Below, piece by piece: positions 16,111 to 24,184 of a stretch of 64,000 nt of DNA. Made by a program: the position numbers and the translations under genes. Every line of letters begins with the position of its first letter. The stretch's first letter is position 1. The stretch comes from a virus. The stretch is taken from positions 87,783-151,782 of the IMG/VR virus record IMGVR_UViG_3300009180_000021. One strand, 5' to 3'. Below the pieces are notes generated by a model. It saw only the letters and a program-made list of their open reading frames with translations. It was not told the DNA's origin and made no database searches.

Positions 16111-16525
16111 CTATTTCCTTAAGTTTGGATAGAACATTTTTCTTTACCAGATCTTTTCTATATGACTTATCGTTCTTTCGATCAATATCAATAGTAAGGT
16201 CTGTGTTTTGAGACTCTAGGAGTTCAGAATGTTTTTGTATAATAGCGGGCAAATGTGGTGCTCGCAAAGAGTAAATTTTTTCTGCTTCCTTGTCCCTGAT
16301 AGCATTAATAATAGCTTTAGCGCCATATGTTTTTAAAAGCTTATGGGCAGAAGCTATTTGGTTCCTGTAGTAAGCTTCCCATTTCTTACTAACCCAAAAC
16401 CTATAATGTAAATCAAGCTTATCTTTTCTTGCTTTATTTTCACATATTAATTCAGTGATATACTGTGCTGCTGAAACTGTCTTGCCATTAGAATACTTGG
16501 ACAGATACTGGTTATTATTTTCCAT
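16097..16525 (-). CDS. protein of unknown function, replication operon
   Basis: About 142 aa from the ATG at 16525 (an earlier in-frame ATG at 16552 is possible). Contains QYITELICE near the N-terminus, then a helical Lys-rich region with tryptophans and tyrosines (FWVSKKWEAYYRNQI, then ASAHKLLKTYGAKAII). I recall similar proteins beside helicase genes in other phages, without a known role. A DNA-binding accessory is possible. Confidence 0.65.
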   Translation of the reverse strand: MENNNQYLSKYSNGKTVSAAQYITELICENKARKDKLDLHYRFWVSKKWEAYYRNQIASAHKLLKTYGAKAIINAIRDKEAEKIYSLRAPHLPAIIQKHSELLESQNTDLTIDIDRKNDKSYRKDLVKKNVLSKLKEIDDGT

Positions 16526-16862
16526 TTTTTGGTTTAAAGATGAAACTATCATTTCTTGTTCTTGGGATATTTGCCATATTATCTTTTAGAGAATCATTAA
16601 GTGCTGATGCCGCACCTGTCATTATTGCTACATTATTAGTCTTCTTACCAGCAGTCTCAGTTATCATTAAATTTTTAGACTTACTTACCGAAGATTTAGC
16701 TGTCTTTAAATTGTTATCAGATGTACTTGTACTGATCTTTTCTAATACTGTCAATACTTGCTTTTCTGTTATTTTTAATTCGTCAGCAATTTCTATTGGT
16801 GACTTATTCTGACTGTTTAACCAGCTAATAGCATACCCTAATGTTTTATTAATTCTAGCCAT
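16515..16862 (-). CDS. small protein with N-terminal helix-turn-helix
   Basis: 115 aa. The first 45 residues (KTLGYAISWLNSQNKSPIEI, ADELKITEKQVLTVLEKI) read as a helix-turn-helix in which SPIEIADELKITEKQV is the HTH core. The rest is Ser/Lys/Asn-rich and probably disordered. It may be a DNA-binding regulator. It lies 3 nt from its upstream neighbour and overlaps the next gene. Confidence 0.65.
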   Translation of the reverse strand: MARINKTLGYAISWLNSQNKSPIEIADELKITEKQVLTVLEKISTSTSDNNLKTAKSSVSKSKNLMITETAGKKTNNVAIMTGAASALNDSLKDNMANIPRTRNDSFIFKPKNGK

Positions 16863-16865
16863 AAT

Positions 16866-17252
16866 TCATATCTCTCTTTCTGCGTTATTTAACCATGCAA
16901 GATTCTTAGTTTTCAAAAAGCTTAAATACATATTAAAAGCTTTTAGGTTTACTTCTTTGTATTTATTTTGAGCTCTACAAACTCTATCTAAAAACGAACT
17001 AATTTTTGTCTCTCCATATATAGACATTGGATTAAAAATTTTACCGTTGTTATCTAGTTTTATAGTATACTTAACAGCCCCATCGTCCCTTACAATTTTT
17101 TTAGCAAGTACATTGTTGTTGTCCTCACTATTGCATCTAGGATTATTATTTGAGTCAAGAAAATCTTCTTTTCCTCTAAAACAATAAAACTCATCTCCGC
17201 TTTGAATATTGTCTGAGGATGTATTTTTTGCTGAATGTATAAAATTATTCAT
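16866..17252 (-). CDS. unknown protein, paralogue of the 17878-18285 product
   Basis: 128 aa with no recognised family. It shares an ordered set of residues with the protein at 17878-18285: FY near the start, GxExF, PR plus Ser/Glu, a central I/V-x-NP, SF, a single Cys, EV, FNxY, FLKTxN, and WLNxAxRE at the end. The shared C-terminal helix pair is the best-conserved part. The two copies flank two small genes, which suggests local duplication and divergence. Confidence 0.65.
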   Translation of the reverse strand: MNNFIHSAKNTSSDNIQSGDEFYCFRGKEDFLDSNNNPRCNSEDNNNVLAKKIVRDDGAVKYTIKLDNNGKIFNPMSIYGETKISSFLDRVCRAQNKYKEVNLKAFNMYLSFLKTKNLAWLNNAEREI

Positions 17253-17523
17253 TTTTTGTTCCTGTATCTTTTTCGTATGTCTTTTGTGCTGAACTAGCCA
17301 AGCATCCTTCTAAAAAACCAAAGAATGAATTCATAAACTCTTTATAGTCAGCATCTTCTTTTACTGGGATATGGTAATGCTTAGTGCAAATTTCTTCATA
17401 TCCAGCATCTTCTCCCTTTTCATTTTCACTTATTACACTAGCAGTAATATTGAAAATAATTTCATGCTTACAACTAATCTTCTTGTTCTGTCCTTCAAAT
17501 AGAGAACTATATTGATTTTCCAT
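17245..17523 (-). CDS. small unknown protein
   Basis: About 92 aa from the ATG at 17523 (17535 also possible, which would overlap the upstream stop). Contains a beta-strand-rich first half (CKHEIIFNITASVISE) and a helix near the C-terminus (YKEFMNSFFGFLEGCLASSAQ). The gene ends within the start of the next gene. No function can be given. Confidence 0.6.
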   Translation of the reverse strand: MENQYSSLFEGQNKKISCKHEIIFNITASVISENEKGEDAGYEEICTKHYHIPVKEDADYKEFMNSFFGFLEGCLASSAQKTYEKDTGTKNE

Positions 17524-17525
17524 TT

Positions 17526-17873
17526 TTATACCCATTTAGTCTTTGGAGTTTTCTTCATTCTGGTCATTCCCTTTGGTAATTCCGATGGTGCTGGACCTTC
17601 CTTATAGTCGTTGTGCTTTTGATATAGATTTAATTTTTGATCATCCGTTAATTTATCTCTATTTCTATTAGCTAGATCGCCGATAGTTTTAAGTTCGGAA
17701 TCAGATTTCTTAACCGATGAGTTTATAGTTAGTAGATCTTCAGTATATGCTCTAATAACATTCCTAGAATTAGAACACTTTTCGCATCTTTGTTTATCTG
17801 AATAATCTTTTATGCTACATATAATTTCAAATTTATATTTGCATTTTTCACAATAGAAGGTATATGCTGGCAT
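17526..17873 (-). CDS. FmdB-type zinc-ribbon protein
   Basis: 115 aa. N-terminal zinc ribbon (YCEKCKYKFEIICSI, then CEKCSN), with the YxCxxCxxxFE spacing of the FmdB/regulatory zinc-ribbon family. The rest is helical and Lys-rich. Such proteins are common in phages, where the role is not known. Nucleic-acid binding is the likely activity. Confidence 0.7.
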   Translation of the reverse strand: MPAYTFYCEKCKYKFEIICSIKDYSDKQRCEKCSNSRNVIRAYTEDLLTINSSVKKSDSELKTIGDLANRNRDKLTDDQKLNLYQKHNDYKEGPAPSELPKGMTRMKKTPKTKWV

Positions 17874-17877
17874 ACTA

Positions 17878-18285
17878 TTACTTCAGTTCTCTCTGTGCAC
17901 TATTTAACCATTTAGTATTATTTGTCTTTAGAAAGTTAATATACTGATTAAAGACACTTTCTGTTACTTCAGAAAATACGGCTTCTATCTTACAGGTTTT
18001 GTTTATGAATGAAGACTTTTCTTTAGTTTTTATTGAATGCGTCTCTACTGGATTAATAATATTCTTATTAGGATCAGTCTTGATATAAAATCTATATGAT
18101 AGATTATTTGATCCAAAAGCTTTTGCCACCTTACTCTTTACAGCTTTAGCAAACGTATGATCACTTTCAGTTTCTGATCTTGGAAATCCTTCATCATCGC
18201 AAAATGATTCATGTCCTAGTAGGGTATAGAACTTATTCTGCTCCTGGCTTTGTTTAATCCTAAAATCTTCAGTATCAACTCGCAT
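17878..18285 (-). CDS. unknown protein, paralogue of the 16866-17252 product
   Basis: 135 aa. See the copy at 16866-17252 for the shared pattern. This copy starts RVDTEDFRIKQSQEQNKFY and ends KTNNTKWLNSAQRELK. It lies 4 nt downstream of the HNH gene and 4 nt upstream of the zinc-ribbon gene. Function unknown. It may be a small DNA- or protein-binding module. Confidence 0.65.
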   Translation of the reverse strand: MRVDTEDFRIKQSQEQNKFYTLLGHESFCDDEGFPRSETESDHTFAKAVKSKVAKAFGSNNLSYRFYIKTDPNKNIINPVETHSIKTKEKSSFINKTCKIEAVFSEVTESVFNQYINFLKTNNTKWLNSAQRELK

Positions 18286-18289
18286 TTAA

Positions 18290-18874
18290 TTATCCTATAT
18301 ATGATTCTGGCAAATATAGATGCCATTCTTGAGGAATATCTGTTCTTATAGTAGATAGGTGGTGTGATATGGGCAAGTAGCGGATATTTTTTTGTGGTAT
18401 GATTGGCAAGTTTAGTAATGGCATATTAGCTTGTTTTGGAGTTTTATTTCCTTTTCTCCTATTACATTCTACACAAGCCGTCACTATGTTTGTCCATGTA
18501 GTTGGGCTTGCCTCTTTATACTTCCAAGCTGATTTTGGAATAACATGATCGTAAGTAAGCTTATTAAGCTCTTTTATATTTCCACAATATTGACATGTAT
18601 AACTATCTCTAATAAATAAGTTTTTACGAGAAAAAGTTACTTTTTGATTATTGATACGAAAATATCTATTAGTTTTTACTACTGCTGGAATAGGATGCTT
18701 TTTATTGTTAACTCCAATAATAAAATCGTCTTTATAAAAATCTAGTATTTCTATACCATGATTACTTTTATTTTCATATTTTACACACCAAGTTATAGCT
18801 TTTTTCCAATCTATAATACCTAATGGGGAATAGTCTCCATTTAGTACTAAGCATTTACTATTTTCTGTTTTCAT
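18290..18874 (-). CDS. HNH endonuclease
   Basis: 194 aa. It opens with the CLVLNGDYSPLGIIDWKKA motif typical of one HNH subfamily. The catalytic region has YTCQYCG, LTYDHVIPKSAW and, after NIVTACVECN, RRKGNKTP, i.e. two zinc CxxC pairs framing the DH...N...N residues. It may be a repair, packaging or homing nuclease. It overlaps phoH by 17 nt. Confidence 0.88.
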   Translation of the reverse strand: MKTENSKCLVLNGDYSPLGIIDWKKAITWCVKYENKSNHGIEILDFYKDDFIIGVNNKKHPIPAVVKTNRYFRINNQKVTFSRKNLFIRDSYTCQYCGNIKELNKLTYDHVIPKSAWKYKEASPTTWTNIVTACVECNRRKGNKTPKQANMPLLNLPIIPQKNIRYLPISHHLSTIRTDIPQEWHLYLPESYIG

Positions 18875-19583
18875 TTTCGTATGAGTCTAAACGACCTATA
18901 ATTTTTCCTATGATAGGATTTCTAACTATGTCTGCAAATTCAAGCTTAGAAATACCTATACCTTCAACATCAGCAAGTGCTGACAACATATCATAAAAGC
19001 CTCCCTGCATATGTCTATGTAGGTCAGACTGACTAACGTCTCCTGTTAATACCATTTTACTGTTATTACCTATTCTGGTTAATAACATTTTTAGTTGATC
19101 ATATGAAGCATTCTGACATTCATCAGCAACTATAAAAGCATTATGGAAATTACGTCCTCTCATCAAACCCAACGGTACAATCTCAATCTTATTGTTTGTT
19201 TTTAAGCTATTGTATTGTGCCGATGGGATGAAATGGTTAACTTCGTCTAATAGAGGGAGAAGATATGGATGCAATTTTTCTTCTGCTGTGCCGGGTAGAT
19301 ATCCTATCTTTTCTCCAGATTCTACAACTGGTCTTGTGATGATAATCTTTTTAACTTTTTCATCAAGTAAGTATTCTAAAGCCATGCCTATGGCGATATG
19401 AGTCTTACCACTACCAGCAACACCTTGACAAAAAGTTATAGTATTTTCTGCTACTGTTCTAATATATTCTTTTTGATTTTCTGTTCTTGGTTTAAGCCTA
19501 TTTCTATAAGCGGATGGGATTTGGATCTCATTTGTAGCATCGATAACCCTGGGTCTTTTCTTAGAGCTATTTTTTTTTCTCAA
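18858..19583 (-). CDS. phoH: PhoH-like P-loop ATPase
   Basis: 241 aa. Walker A GVAGSGKT (54-61), ITRPVVESGEKIGYLPG, AFIVADECQNA (Walker B) and MVLTGDVSQSD are the signature segments of PhoH. Common in phages, where it is thought to be an RNA-related ATPase or helicase; the role is unsettled. The start is TTG at 19583, with AAAGGG 7 nt upstream. The late-type motif at 19629-19639 lies 46-56 nt before it. Confidence 0.9.
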   Translation of the reverse strand: MRKKNSSKKRPRVIDATNEIQIPSAYRNRLKPRTENQKEYIRTVAENTITFCQGVAGSGKTHIAIGMALEYLLDEKVKKIIITRPVVESGEKIGYLPGTAEEKLHPYLLPLLDEVNHFIPSAQYNSLKTNNKIEIVPLGLMRGRNFHNAFIVADECQNASYDQLKMLLTRIGNNSKMVLTGDVSQSDLHRHMQGGFYDMLSALADVEGIGISKLEFADIVRNPIIGKIIGRLDSYENENRK

Positions 19584-19628
19584 ATTATGCCCTTTTAACT
19601 ACAGAGGATAGGACCTTCCAATCATAAG

Positions 19629-19639
19629 TATAATACACC
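19629..19639 (-). promoter_or_regulatory. late-type promoter motif (phoH)
   Basis: Minus strand GGTGTATTATA (19639-19629), identical to the copies at 26472-26482 and 26873-26883. It lies between the dUTPase stop and phoH. Confidence 0.6.
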
Positions 19640-19655
19640 GTTAATAAGAGTTGTC

Positions 19656-20084
19656 TTATTTTATCCCACTAGAACCAAACCCATTATTTGACCTACTAGT
19701 ATCTGAAAGATCCGACACTTCTTCCATCTTAAAGTTCCAATGTTCTTCAAATATAATCTGTGCAATCCTATCTCCAACATTGACAATAAACTCTTTGTCT
19801 CTATCCGTATTATATAGAACAACACCTAGAGGACCACGATAAGAGCTATCTACAACACCAGCCAATACATCAATACCATATTTAACAGCGAGTCCTGATC
19901 TGGGTGCTATTCTTCCGTAGAACCCATAAGGAATCTCTAAAGCCAATCCAGTATTAATAAGAGCACGAGACAATGGAGGAATAGTAATATTTTCTATTGA
20001 TCTCAAATCAGCCCCAGCATCCGATAAATTATTTCTAGATGGTAGGCTAGCTTTGGGATCTAGTTTTTTAAAGTATACTGGCAT
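19656..20084 (-). CDS. dut: dUTPase
   Basis: 142 aa trimeric-type dUTPase with all five motifs: SDAGADL, APRSGLA, GVVDSSYRG, GDRIAQ and the C-terminal NNGFGSSG. Hydrolyses dUTP to dUMP, which keeps uracil out of DNA and feeds dTMP synthesis. The ATG at 20084 shares an A with the RNR stop (TAATG). A longer reading from 20111 would overlap RNR needlessly. Confidence 0.95.
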   Translation of the reverse strand: MPVYFKKLDPKASLPSRNNLSDAGADLRSIENITIPPLSRALINTGLALEIPYGFYGRIAPRSGLAVKYGIDVLAGVVDSSYRGPLGVVLYNTDRDKEFIVNVGDRIAQIIFEEHWNFKMEEVSDLSDTSRSNNGFGSSGIK

Positions 20085-22276
20085 TATATTAGGCAAGCTC
20101 CTCCAGCACAACTGATTTCCTCAATACCAGCAGTGTTATCTTCTGTTTCTAATAGTTGAGTATAGTCTACCTTACCAAAACTATTATATAGATCACAGTA
20201 TATTTTCCAGTTATAAACATCTTTCATACAATATGTTAATCTTCTTATATCTCCATCAAAGTACTTACTGGCAAAATTTTTCATCTTAGTAGTAAACATA
20301 AGTTTATTCTCATCATCACTATCTTTACCTTGATTTAAACCAACATAGTCACAAGCGGCCCACAGGTTATTATTAAAAGAGTTGAGAGCAAGCTCTATTA
20401 GTCCAGAGCACCACAAAGCAGCATCTCCGTATTCTTTAACAATTTCCCTACTTGTATATACTGTAGTAAATGGAGCTTGAGGATAATCCTTATCTCCGCT
20501 TTGTGGAATTAAAGATATCCCTGCAAAATACTTCCTATTGTCATAAATGTATTTGGTTACAGATTCCCATTCGTCTGGTTTAACTGTGACAGTATTACTA
20601 ACATTATGACTCAAATATTCCTGTGTACATAATGATCTATTCTTGCCAGAGTGAACCCAGTTCTTTTGGGTATCTTTTACAACAGATAGCATTTCTACTG
20701 CTGGTAGTTGATTTCTTAACTTAGCACCATCTGGTACCTCTATTGGAAACTTAACTACTTCATCAGTATTGTTTGCAGACCACGATGATTTTTCGCAGGC
20801 TTGCGGGTTTACTTTCTTGAAGTGTTGGTATGGTGCTTCTAAAATATTAGCCTGTACATGGCGTATGTATCGTTTAGCATGGTGAGGGTGGATGCCGGAA
20901 CTAGTACCCAACATGCTTGACGATGTTCCCTCTGGCTTCAAGCAAGTTACTCTTGCCGCTTGGTTTATATTGATCTTTTTAGCAATTTGCTTATTGGTTT
21001 CAACAGCAATTTTAGCACCCTTAGTTAATGTCTTTTCTGTAAGAACAAGATCATGTTTTTCCATGGTTCCAGTTAATGAGACTCCAAGCAAAGCTTCTCT
21101 TTCAAAGATCTTTTCGCTAGTTGGTCCAAGATACTCTAACTTGGTAAAGCCAGCTTGTAGTGTTCCTATGATAGCTGCTGCCTTGCATCTTTCATAGAAA
21201 TCTTCTTCATCGTCAACACTAGAGCAATTAATTGTGGAAAGATTACAGCCCTGCCATCCGCTTTTACCGCTGCTCTCATCAATAGGCCACATTCCAATTT
21301 CAACACAAGGATTAAAAATCATCTCTGTTGATTCGCTCCAAATGAAGCCCGGCTCACCAAACTCCTTAACTGATTGCATCAAGCCAGAAAATTCTTCAAA
21401 GGTAGTTTCGCTTTTTAGTAGTAGAGCAGAGTTATTACTTCGTGCTCTTTGTGGATTTTCCACATACCAGTTGCCTGTCTTGGCTTTAGCCATCTCATCG
21501 TCATCATGACTAAATAGTGCTAGAGATGCGCTTCTTCTAACTCCACCAGATAAAACGGCGTCACTACTATGCATAACAATATCATAAGCATCAATTGGTC
21601 TTAGCTTCTTTTGTCCATTACTAATACATCTATCTAGTAGTGCTCTGATTTTTTCAAGACCATTGGCCAATGGCTCATATCCGGGAGCCTTACCAACACC
21701 AGATGCCAGTGATGATCCTTTTGGTCTAATATTGGAATAGTCAAATACAATGTGAGTATTTTTATATTGCTTGAATTCTTCAACTGGTTTACTAAAATAA
21801 GAACTTAGTAAAACACCTAGAGCATTTGCCCAGCCCTCGATACTATCATCGATGACATATTTGGTAGCTTGATCACTTTCTATTTCATGTTCTAATGAGG
21901 GTAGTTTTGCGACATGGTGCTTCTGAACACTGAATCCAGTGCCAGACCCACACAATAATAACCAAAAGCATTCCTGAAAGAATCTTAGACGATCACAGTA
22001 GCTTGCTGTACAATTATAGATTTTAGCATGACGCTTTAAGATAGGATCTCCACCGAACTGTAATGCTCTTTGACTACCAAGAACTTTCTTCTTATACATA
22101 ATGTCATATGCCCAGTCGATATCTTCTGCTATTCCGAAAGAATCATATTGAGTATGCATCATTTCACGTACTCTATCAACAGCCTCTTTCCAGGTTTCTC
22201 TACGATTCTTGTCCTCTAACCAACGAGCATATTTGCTGACGAATGTATAGTTTTGTAGTTCTTGAAGTGCGGACAT
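20084..22276 (-). CDS. nrdJ: class II (adenosylcobalamin-dependent) ribonucleotide reductase
   Basis: 730 aa, the size of monomeric RTPR-type enzymes. Catalytic loop FNPCVEIGMWP (N322, C324, E326), redox-active cysteines C89 and C344, and a C-terminal shuttle pair (C722, C728 in SCAGGACLI). Reduces NTPs to dNTPs without oxygen and needs host vitamin B12, so the host must make or import cobalamin. The AGGAGATA ribosome-binding site lies in the end of the 45-aa gene upstream. Part of a dNTP supply set with dUTPase, dCMP deaminase and dNMP kinase. Confidence 0.95.
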   Translation of the reverse strand: MSALQELQNYTFVSKYARWLEDKNRRETWKEAVDRVREMMHTQYDSFGIAEDIDWAYDIMYKKKVLGSQRALQFGGDPILKRHAKIYNCTASYCDRLRFFQECFWLLLCGSGTGFSVQKHHVAKLPSLEHEIESDQATKYVIDDSIEGWANALGVLLSSYFSKPVEEFKQYKNTHIVFDYSNIRPKGSSLASGVGKAPGYEPLANGLEKIRALLDRCISNGQKKLRPIDAYDIVMHSSDAVLSGGVRRSASLALFSHDDDEMAKAKTGNWYVENPQRARSNNSALLLKSETTFEEFSGLMQSVKEFGEPGFIWSESTEMIFNPCVEIGMWPIDESSGKSGWQGCNLSTINCSSVDDEEDFYERCKAAAIIGTLQAGFTKLEYLGPTSEKIFEREALLGVSLTGTMEKHDLVLTEKTLTKGAKIAVETNKQIAKKININQAARVTCLKPEGTSSSMLGTSSGIHPHHAKRYIRHVQANILEAPYQHFKKVNPQACEKSSWSANNTDEVVKFPIEVPDGAKLRNQLPAVEMLSVVKDTQKNWVHSGKNRSLCTQEYLSHNVSNTVTVKPDEWESVTKYIYDNRKYFAGISLIPQSGDKDYPQAPFTTVYTSREIVKEYGDAALWCSGLIELALNSFNNNLWAACDYVGLNQGKDSDDENKLMFTTKMKNFASKYFDGDIRRLTYCMKDVYNWKIYCDLYNSFGKVDYTQLLETEDNTAGIEEISCAGGACLI

Positions 22277-22277
22277 A

Positions 22278-22415
22278 TTATCTCCTATTTAGTAATGCAA
22301 TGAGGCCGAGAATAACGGTGATATGGAACTGTTTATTAACATTAGGATCACCGACGTATTCCAGATATGATAAATAAAATACTGATAGATAAAAAAATAA
22401 ACTTTGTACATTCAT
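22278..22415 (-). CDS. small membrane protein (45 aa)
   Basis: ATG at 22415 overlaps the deaminase stop (ATGA), and the stop at 22278 is 1 nt before the RNR ATG, so the frame fits exactly. The product has a hydrophobic N-terminal stretch (LFFYLSVFYLSYLEY) and a second one (FHITVILGLIALL), so up to two short membrane segments. Unknown function. Confidence 0.6.
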   Translation of the reverse strand: MNVQSLFFYLSVFYLSYLEYVGDPNVNKQFHITVILGLIALLNRR

Positions 22416-22879
22416 ATTACACCGCACAGACTCTTTAGCCAAGACAAGTCTGGTGTTACTTTCATAATTTTTATTCCACTCATCTCTACAAAAGTATCGA
22501 ATATTTTTTTAGCATTATCATCAAATAAATGTGTTCCATGATCATCTGTCATATAAACTGTTTGAACACCTTCCTGCCATAAAGCCATAATACAATCATT
22601 ACAGCATTGACCAGTAACATATGCTATACCATTATCTGGTCTAACAACACAATTAGATAGTGCGTTTCTTTCAGAGTGAACCATCCAAGGATATTTATCT
22701 GGACGATCCTTTGGTAACTTACTATCATCTAAGCCCCTTGGATATCCATTATATCCTACTCCTAATATCCTATTATTTTGATCCGTGATAACACAACCAT
22801 GCTGAGTGTGTACATCATGACTCCTTTGGGAAATAACTTTAGCCAATCCCAAGAAGTAATCGGTCCAGACAGGTCTCAT
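22412..22879 (-). CDS. dCMP deaminase
   Basis: 155 aa zinc deaminase: HSERNA (H68, E70) and a CxxC pair (C93, C96) in QCCNDC. Converts dCMP to dUMP for dTMP synthesis. No thymidylate synthase lies in the window. The C-terminal region is typical of the phage/ComEB family. Confidence 0.92.
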   Translation of the reverse strand: MRPVWTDYFLGLAKVISQRSHDVHTQHGCVITDQNNRILGVGYNGYPRGLDDSKLPKDRPDKYPWMVHSERNALSNCVVRPDNGIAYVTGQCCNDCIMALWQEGVQTVYMTDDHGTHLFDDNAKKIFDTFVEMSGIKIMKVTPDLSWLKSLCGVI

Positions 22880-22889
22880 TTTTGGTGAA

Positions 22890-23135
22890 TTATTTTTCTA
22901 ATAGCTTTTTGTAAAAAATCAAGGAAGAAATAGCTCCTGCAACTCCCATGACTACCCCTGCGGGTTGTAGCGGTGTCATACCCAGTAGATAGGTTATTAT
23001 ACCGCCACAGTAGGATCCTGCAACCCCTAAAGCTATAGTTTTCCAGAAGCCAAAATTCTCCTCTCCTGGCACTATACTCTTTGCAATTGAACCAACAAAA
23101 AGACCATAAACACACCAGATCATTATATTAAACAT
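22890..23135 (-). CDS. GlsB/YeaQ/YmgE-like small membrane protein
   Basis: 81 aa with three hydrophobic segments (MIWCVYGLFVGSIAKSIVPG, IALGVAGSYCGGIITYLLG, GVVMGVAGAISSLIFY), matching the transglycosylase-associated/stress membrane family. First gene of the membrane cassette. It might act as a holin-like or envelope protein here. It overlaps its upstream neighbour by 8 nt. Confidence 0.8.
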   Translation of the reverse strand: MFNIMIWCVYGLFVGSIAKSIVPGEENFGFWKTIALGVAGSYCGGIITYLLGMTPLQPAGVVMGVAGAISSLIFYKKLLEK

Positions 23136-23526
23136 TTGCTGCCTCCACTAAGGTTACCACTTCCTCCTCCGTAAGAACTTCTCCTGTTTCTAATAAAGCA
23201 TTCAATATTGCCAAAGAATACTTTTCATAATCTTCTTTTTTCATTTCTCTTCTTAAGATTTTCTTAATTCTCATTTTAGTAAACCAGCCTCTACGCTCAC
23301 TAAAAGTATGTAGTTGTTCACTGTACATCGCATATTTATCTTCTGCTGTAGATTGAGCAGTTAATTTATTTTTATTGCACTCTTGTAGTATTCTTACACA
23401 AGTTAAGACTATGCTAATGATCATTAAAATAGTAACAATAGCAAATCCATATATCTGATCTTTTGGTACATTAGATTTTTCTAGAATTTTAATAGCTATA
23501 GCCTTGAGTTTTTCATTATCAGCCAT
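23128..23526 (-). CDS. single-pass membrane protein
   Basis: 132 aa. One membrane segment at about residues 27-46 (GFAIVTILMIISIVLTCVRIL), short N-terminal part, and a charged helical C-terminal domain, KMRIKKILRREMKKEDYEK, ending EEEVVTLVEAANV. No family recognised. Part of the membrane cassette, possibly an antiholin or scaffold. Confidence 0.7.
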   Translation of the reverse strand: MADNEKLKAIAIKILEKSNVPKDQIYGFAIVTILMIISIVLTCVRILQECNKNKLTAQSTAEDKYAMYSEQLHTFSERRGWFTKMRIKKILRREMKKEDYEKYSLAILNALLETGEVLTEEEVVTLVEAANV

Positions 23527-23531
23527 AGTAT

Positions 23532-23882
23532 TTATCTCCTTGGTGTTTTAACTGGGCATTGGCCATCTGGACAATTTATCGGAGCAGAATAATTCTTAGG
23601 TGCTGTTGGATTAATTGATTTAATTGGGCCTACTGAAATTGATCCCTTATCTGCTTCGCAGTATGTACAATCAATTTTTAAGATACCATCACCACTCATA
23701 TACCAACCTTTACCCTTGCAAACTGGGCAGTCTTTTCTTTTATACTTTTGTGTTGTTTCCTGCATATGCTTGGCTTTAATAATACCGCCAGCAAGGGTGA
23801 CTGGTGCTATTGTTGAGCCATAGTAACTAGACTGAGTAAACAATAGACTAATGCAAAATAAGCCAACAAATAATTTATTCAT
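23532..23882 (-). CDS. secreted protein with DnaJ-like CxxCxGxG zinc motif
   Basis: 116 aa. Signal peptide-like N-terminus (NKLFVGLFCISLLFTQSS). The middle contains CPVCKGKGWYMSGDGIL and then DCTYCEADKG, a single DnaJ-type CxxCxGxG unit plus a second CxxC, and a C-terminal CPDGQCPV. Exported zinc-binding or disulfide-bonded protein in the lysis-like cassette. Its role is unknown. Confidence 0.72.
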   Translation of the reverse strand: MNKLFVGLFCISLLFTQSSYYGSTIAPVTLAGGIIKAKHMQETTQKYKRKDCPVCKGKGWYMSGDGILKIDCTYCEADKGSISVGPIKSINPTAPKNYSAPINCPDGQCPVKTPRR

Positions 23883-24103
23883 TTTTTATCTCTCCATGGA
23901 AGAGGAATGATATTGTCAATAGTATCTACCACAGTTTTAAGTGGTCGTGGTCTATTGGGTTTAACTGGAGAGTCTGGAGTATCTACTTTGGGTTTTGGTC
24001 CAAACTTTTCTTGAGCCTTAGTAAATAGTCTAGCTAAGGTTTCAATAACATTAATTATCATATTGATAACTGCTCTTAACTCTAATCTTTCTCTTAAATT
24101 CAT
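23879..24103 (-). CDS. small amphipathic/proline-rich protein
   Basis: 74 aa. N-terminal helix (LRAVINMIINVIETLARLFTKAQ) may associate with membrane, and the second half is Pro/Lys/Arg-rich (KPNRPRPLKTVVD). Coupled by ATGA to the next gene, with its own late-type motif 37-46 nt upstream. Function unknown. Confidence 0.6.
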   Translation of the reverse strand: MNLRERLELRAVINMIINVIETLARLFTKAQEKFGPKPKVDTPDSPVKPNRPRPLKTVVDTIDNIIPLPWRDKK

Positions 24104-24139
24104 AAAATTATTCCCCAGAAGGAATCTAGATATATTATT

Positions 24140-24148
24140 ATATACACC
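24140..24148 (-). promoter_or_regulatory. late-type promoter motif
   Basis: Minus strand GGTGTATAT (24148-24140), continuing AATAATATATC, between the peptidase gene stop and the 74-aa gene. Confidence 0.55.
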
Positions 24149-24184
24149 TAATAAGAGATGATCAGTTAACCAGCAATTTACGAT

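Noticed and set aside
22416-22425. GGTGTAATAT near the deaminase end as a late promoter
   Set aside because: Differs from the motif after GGTGTA and lies at the ATG of the 45-aa gene, leaving no leader.
22876-23115. Open frame in the region of the GlsB-like membrane protein
   Set aside because: Overlaps the recognised 81-aa membrane protein in another frame; composition (Cys/Arg-rich) is typical of a shadow frame.
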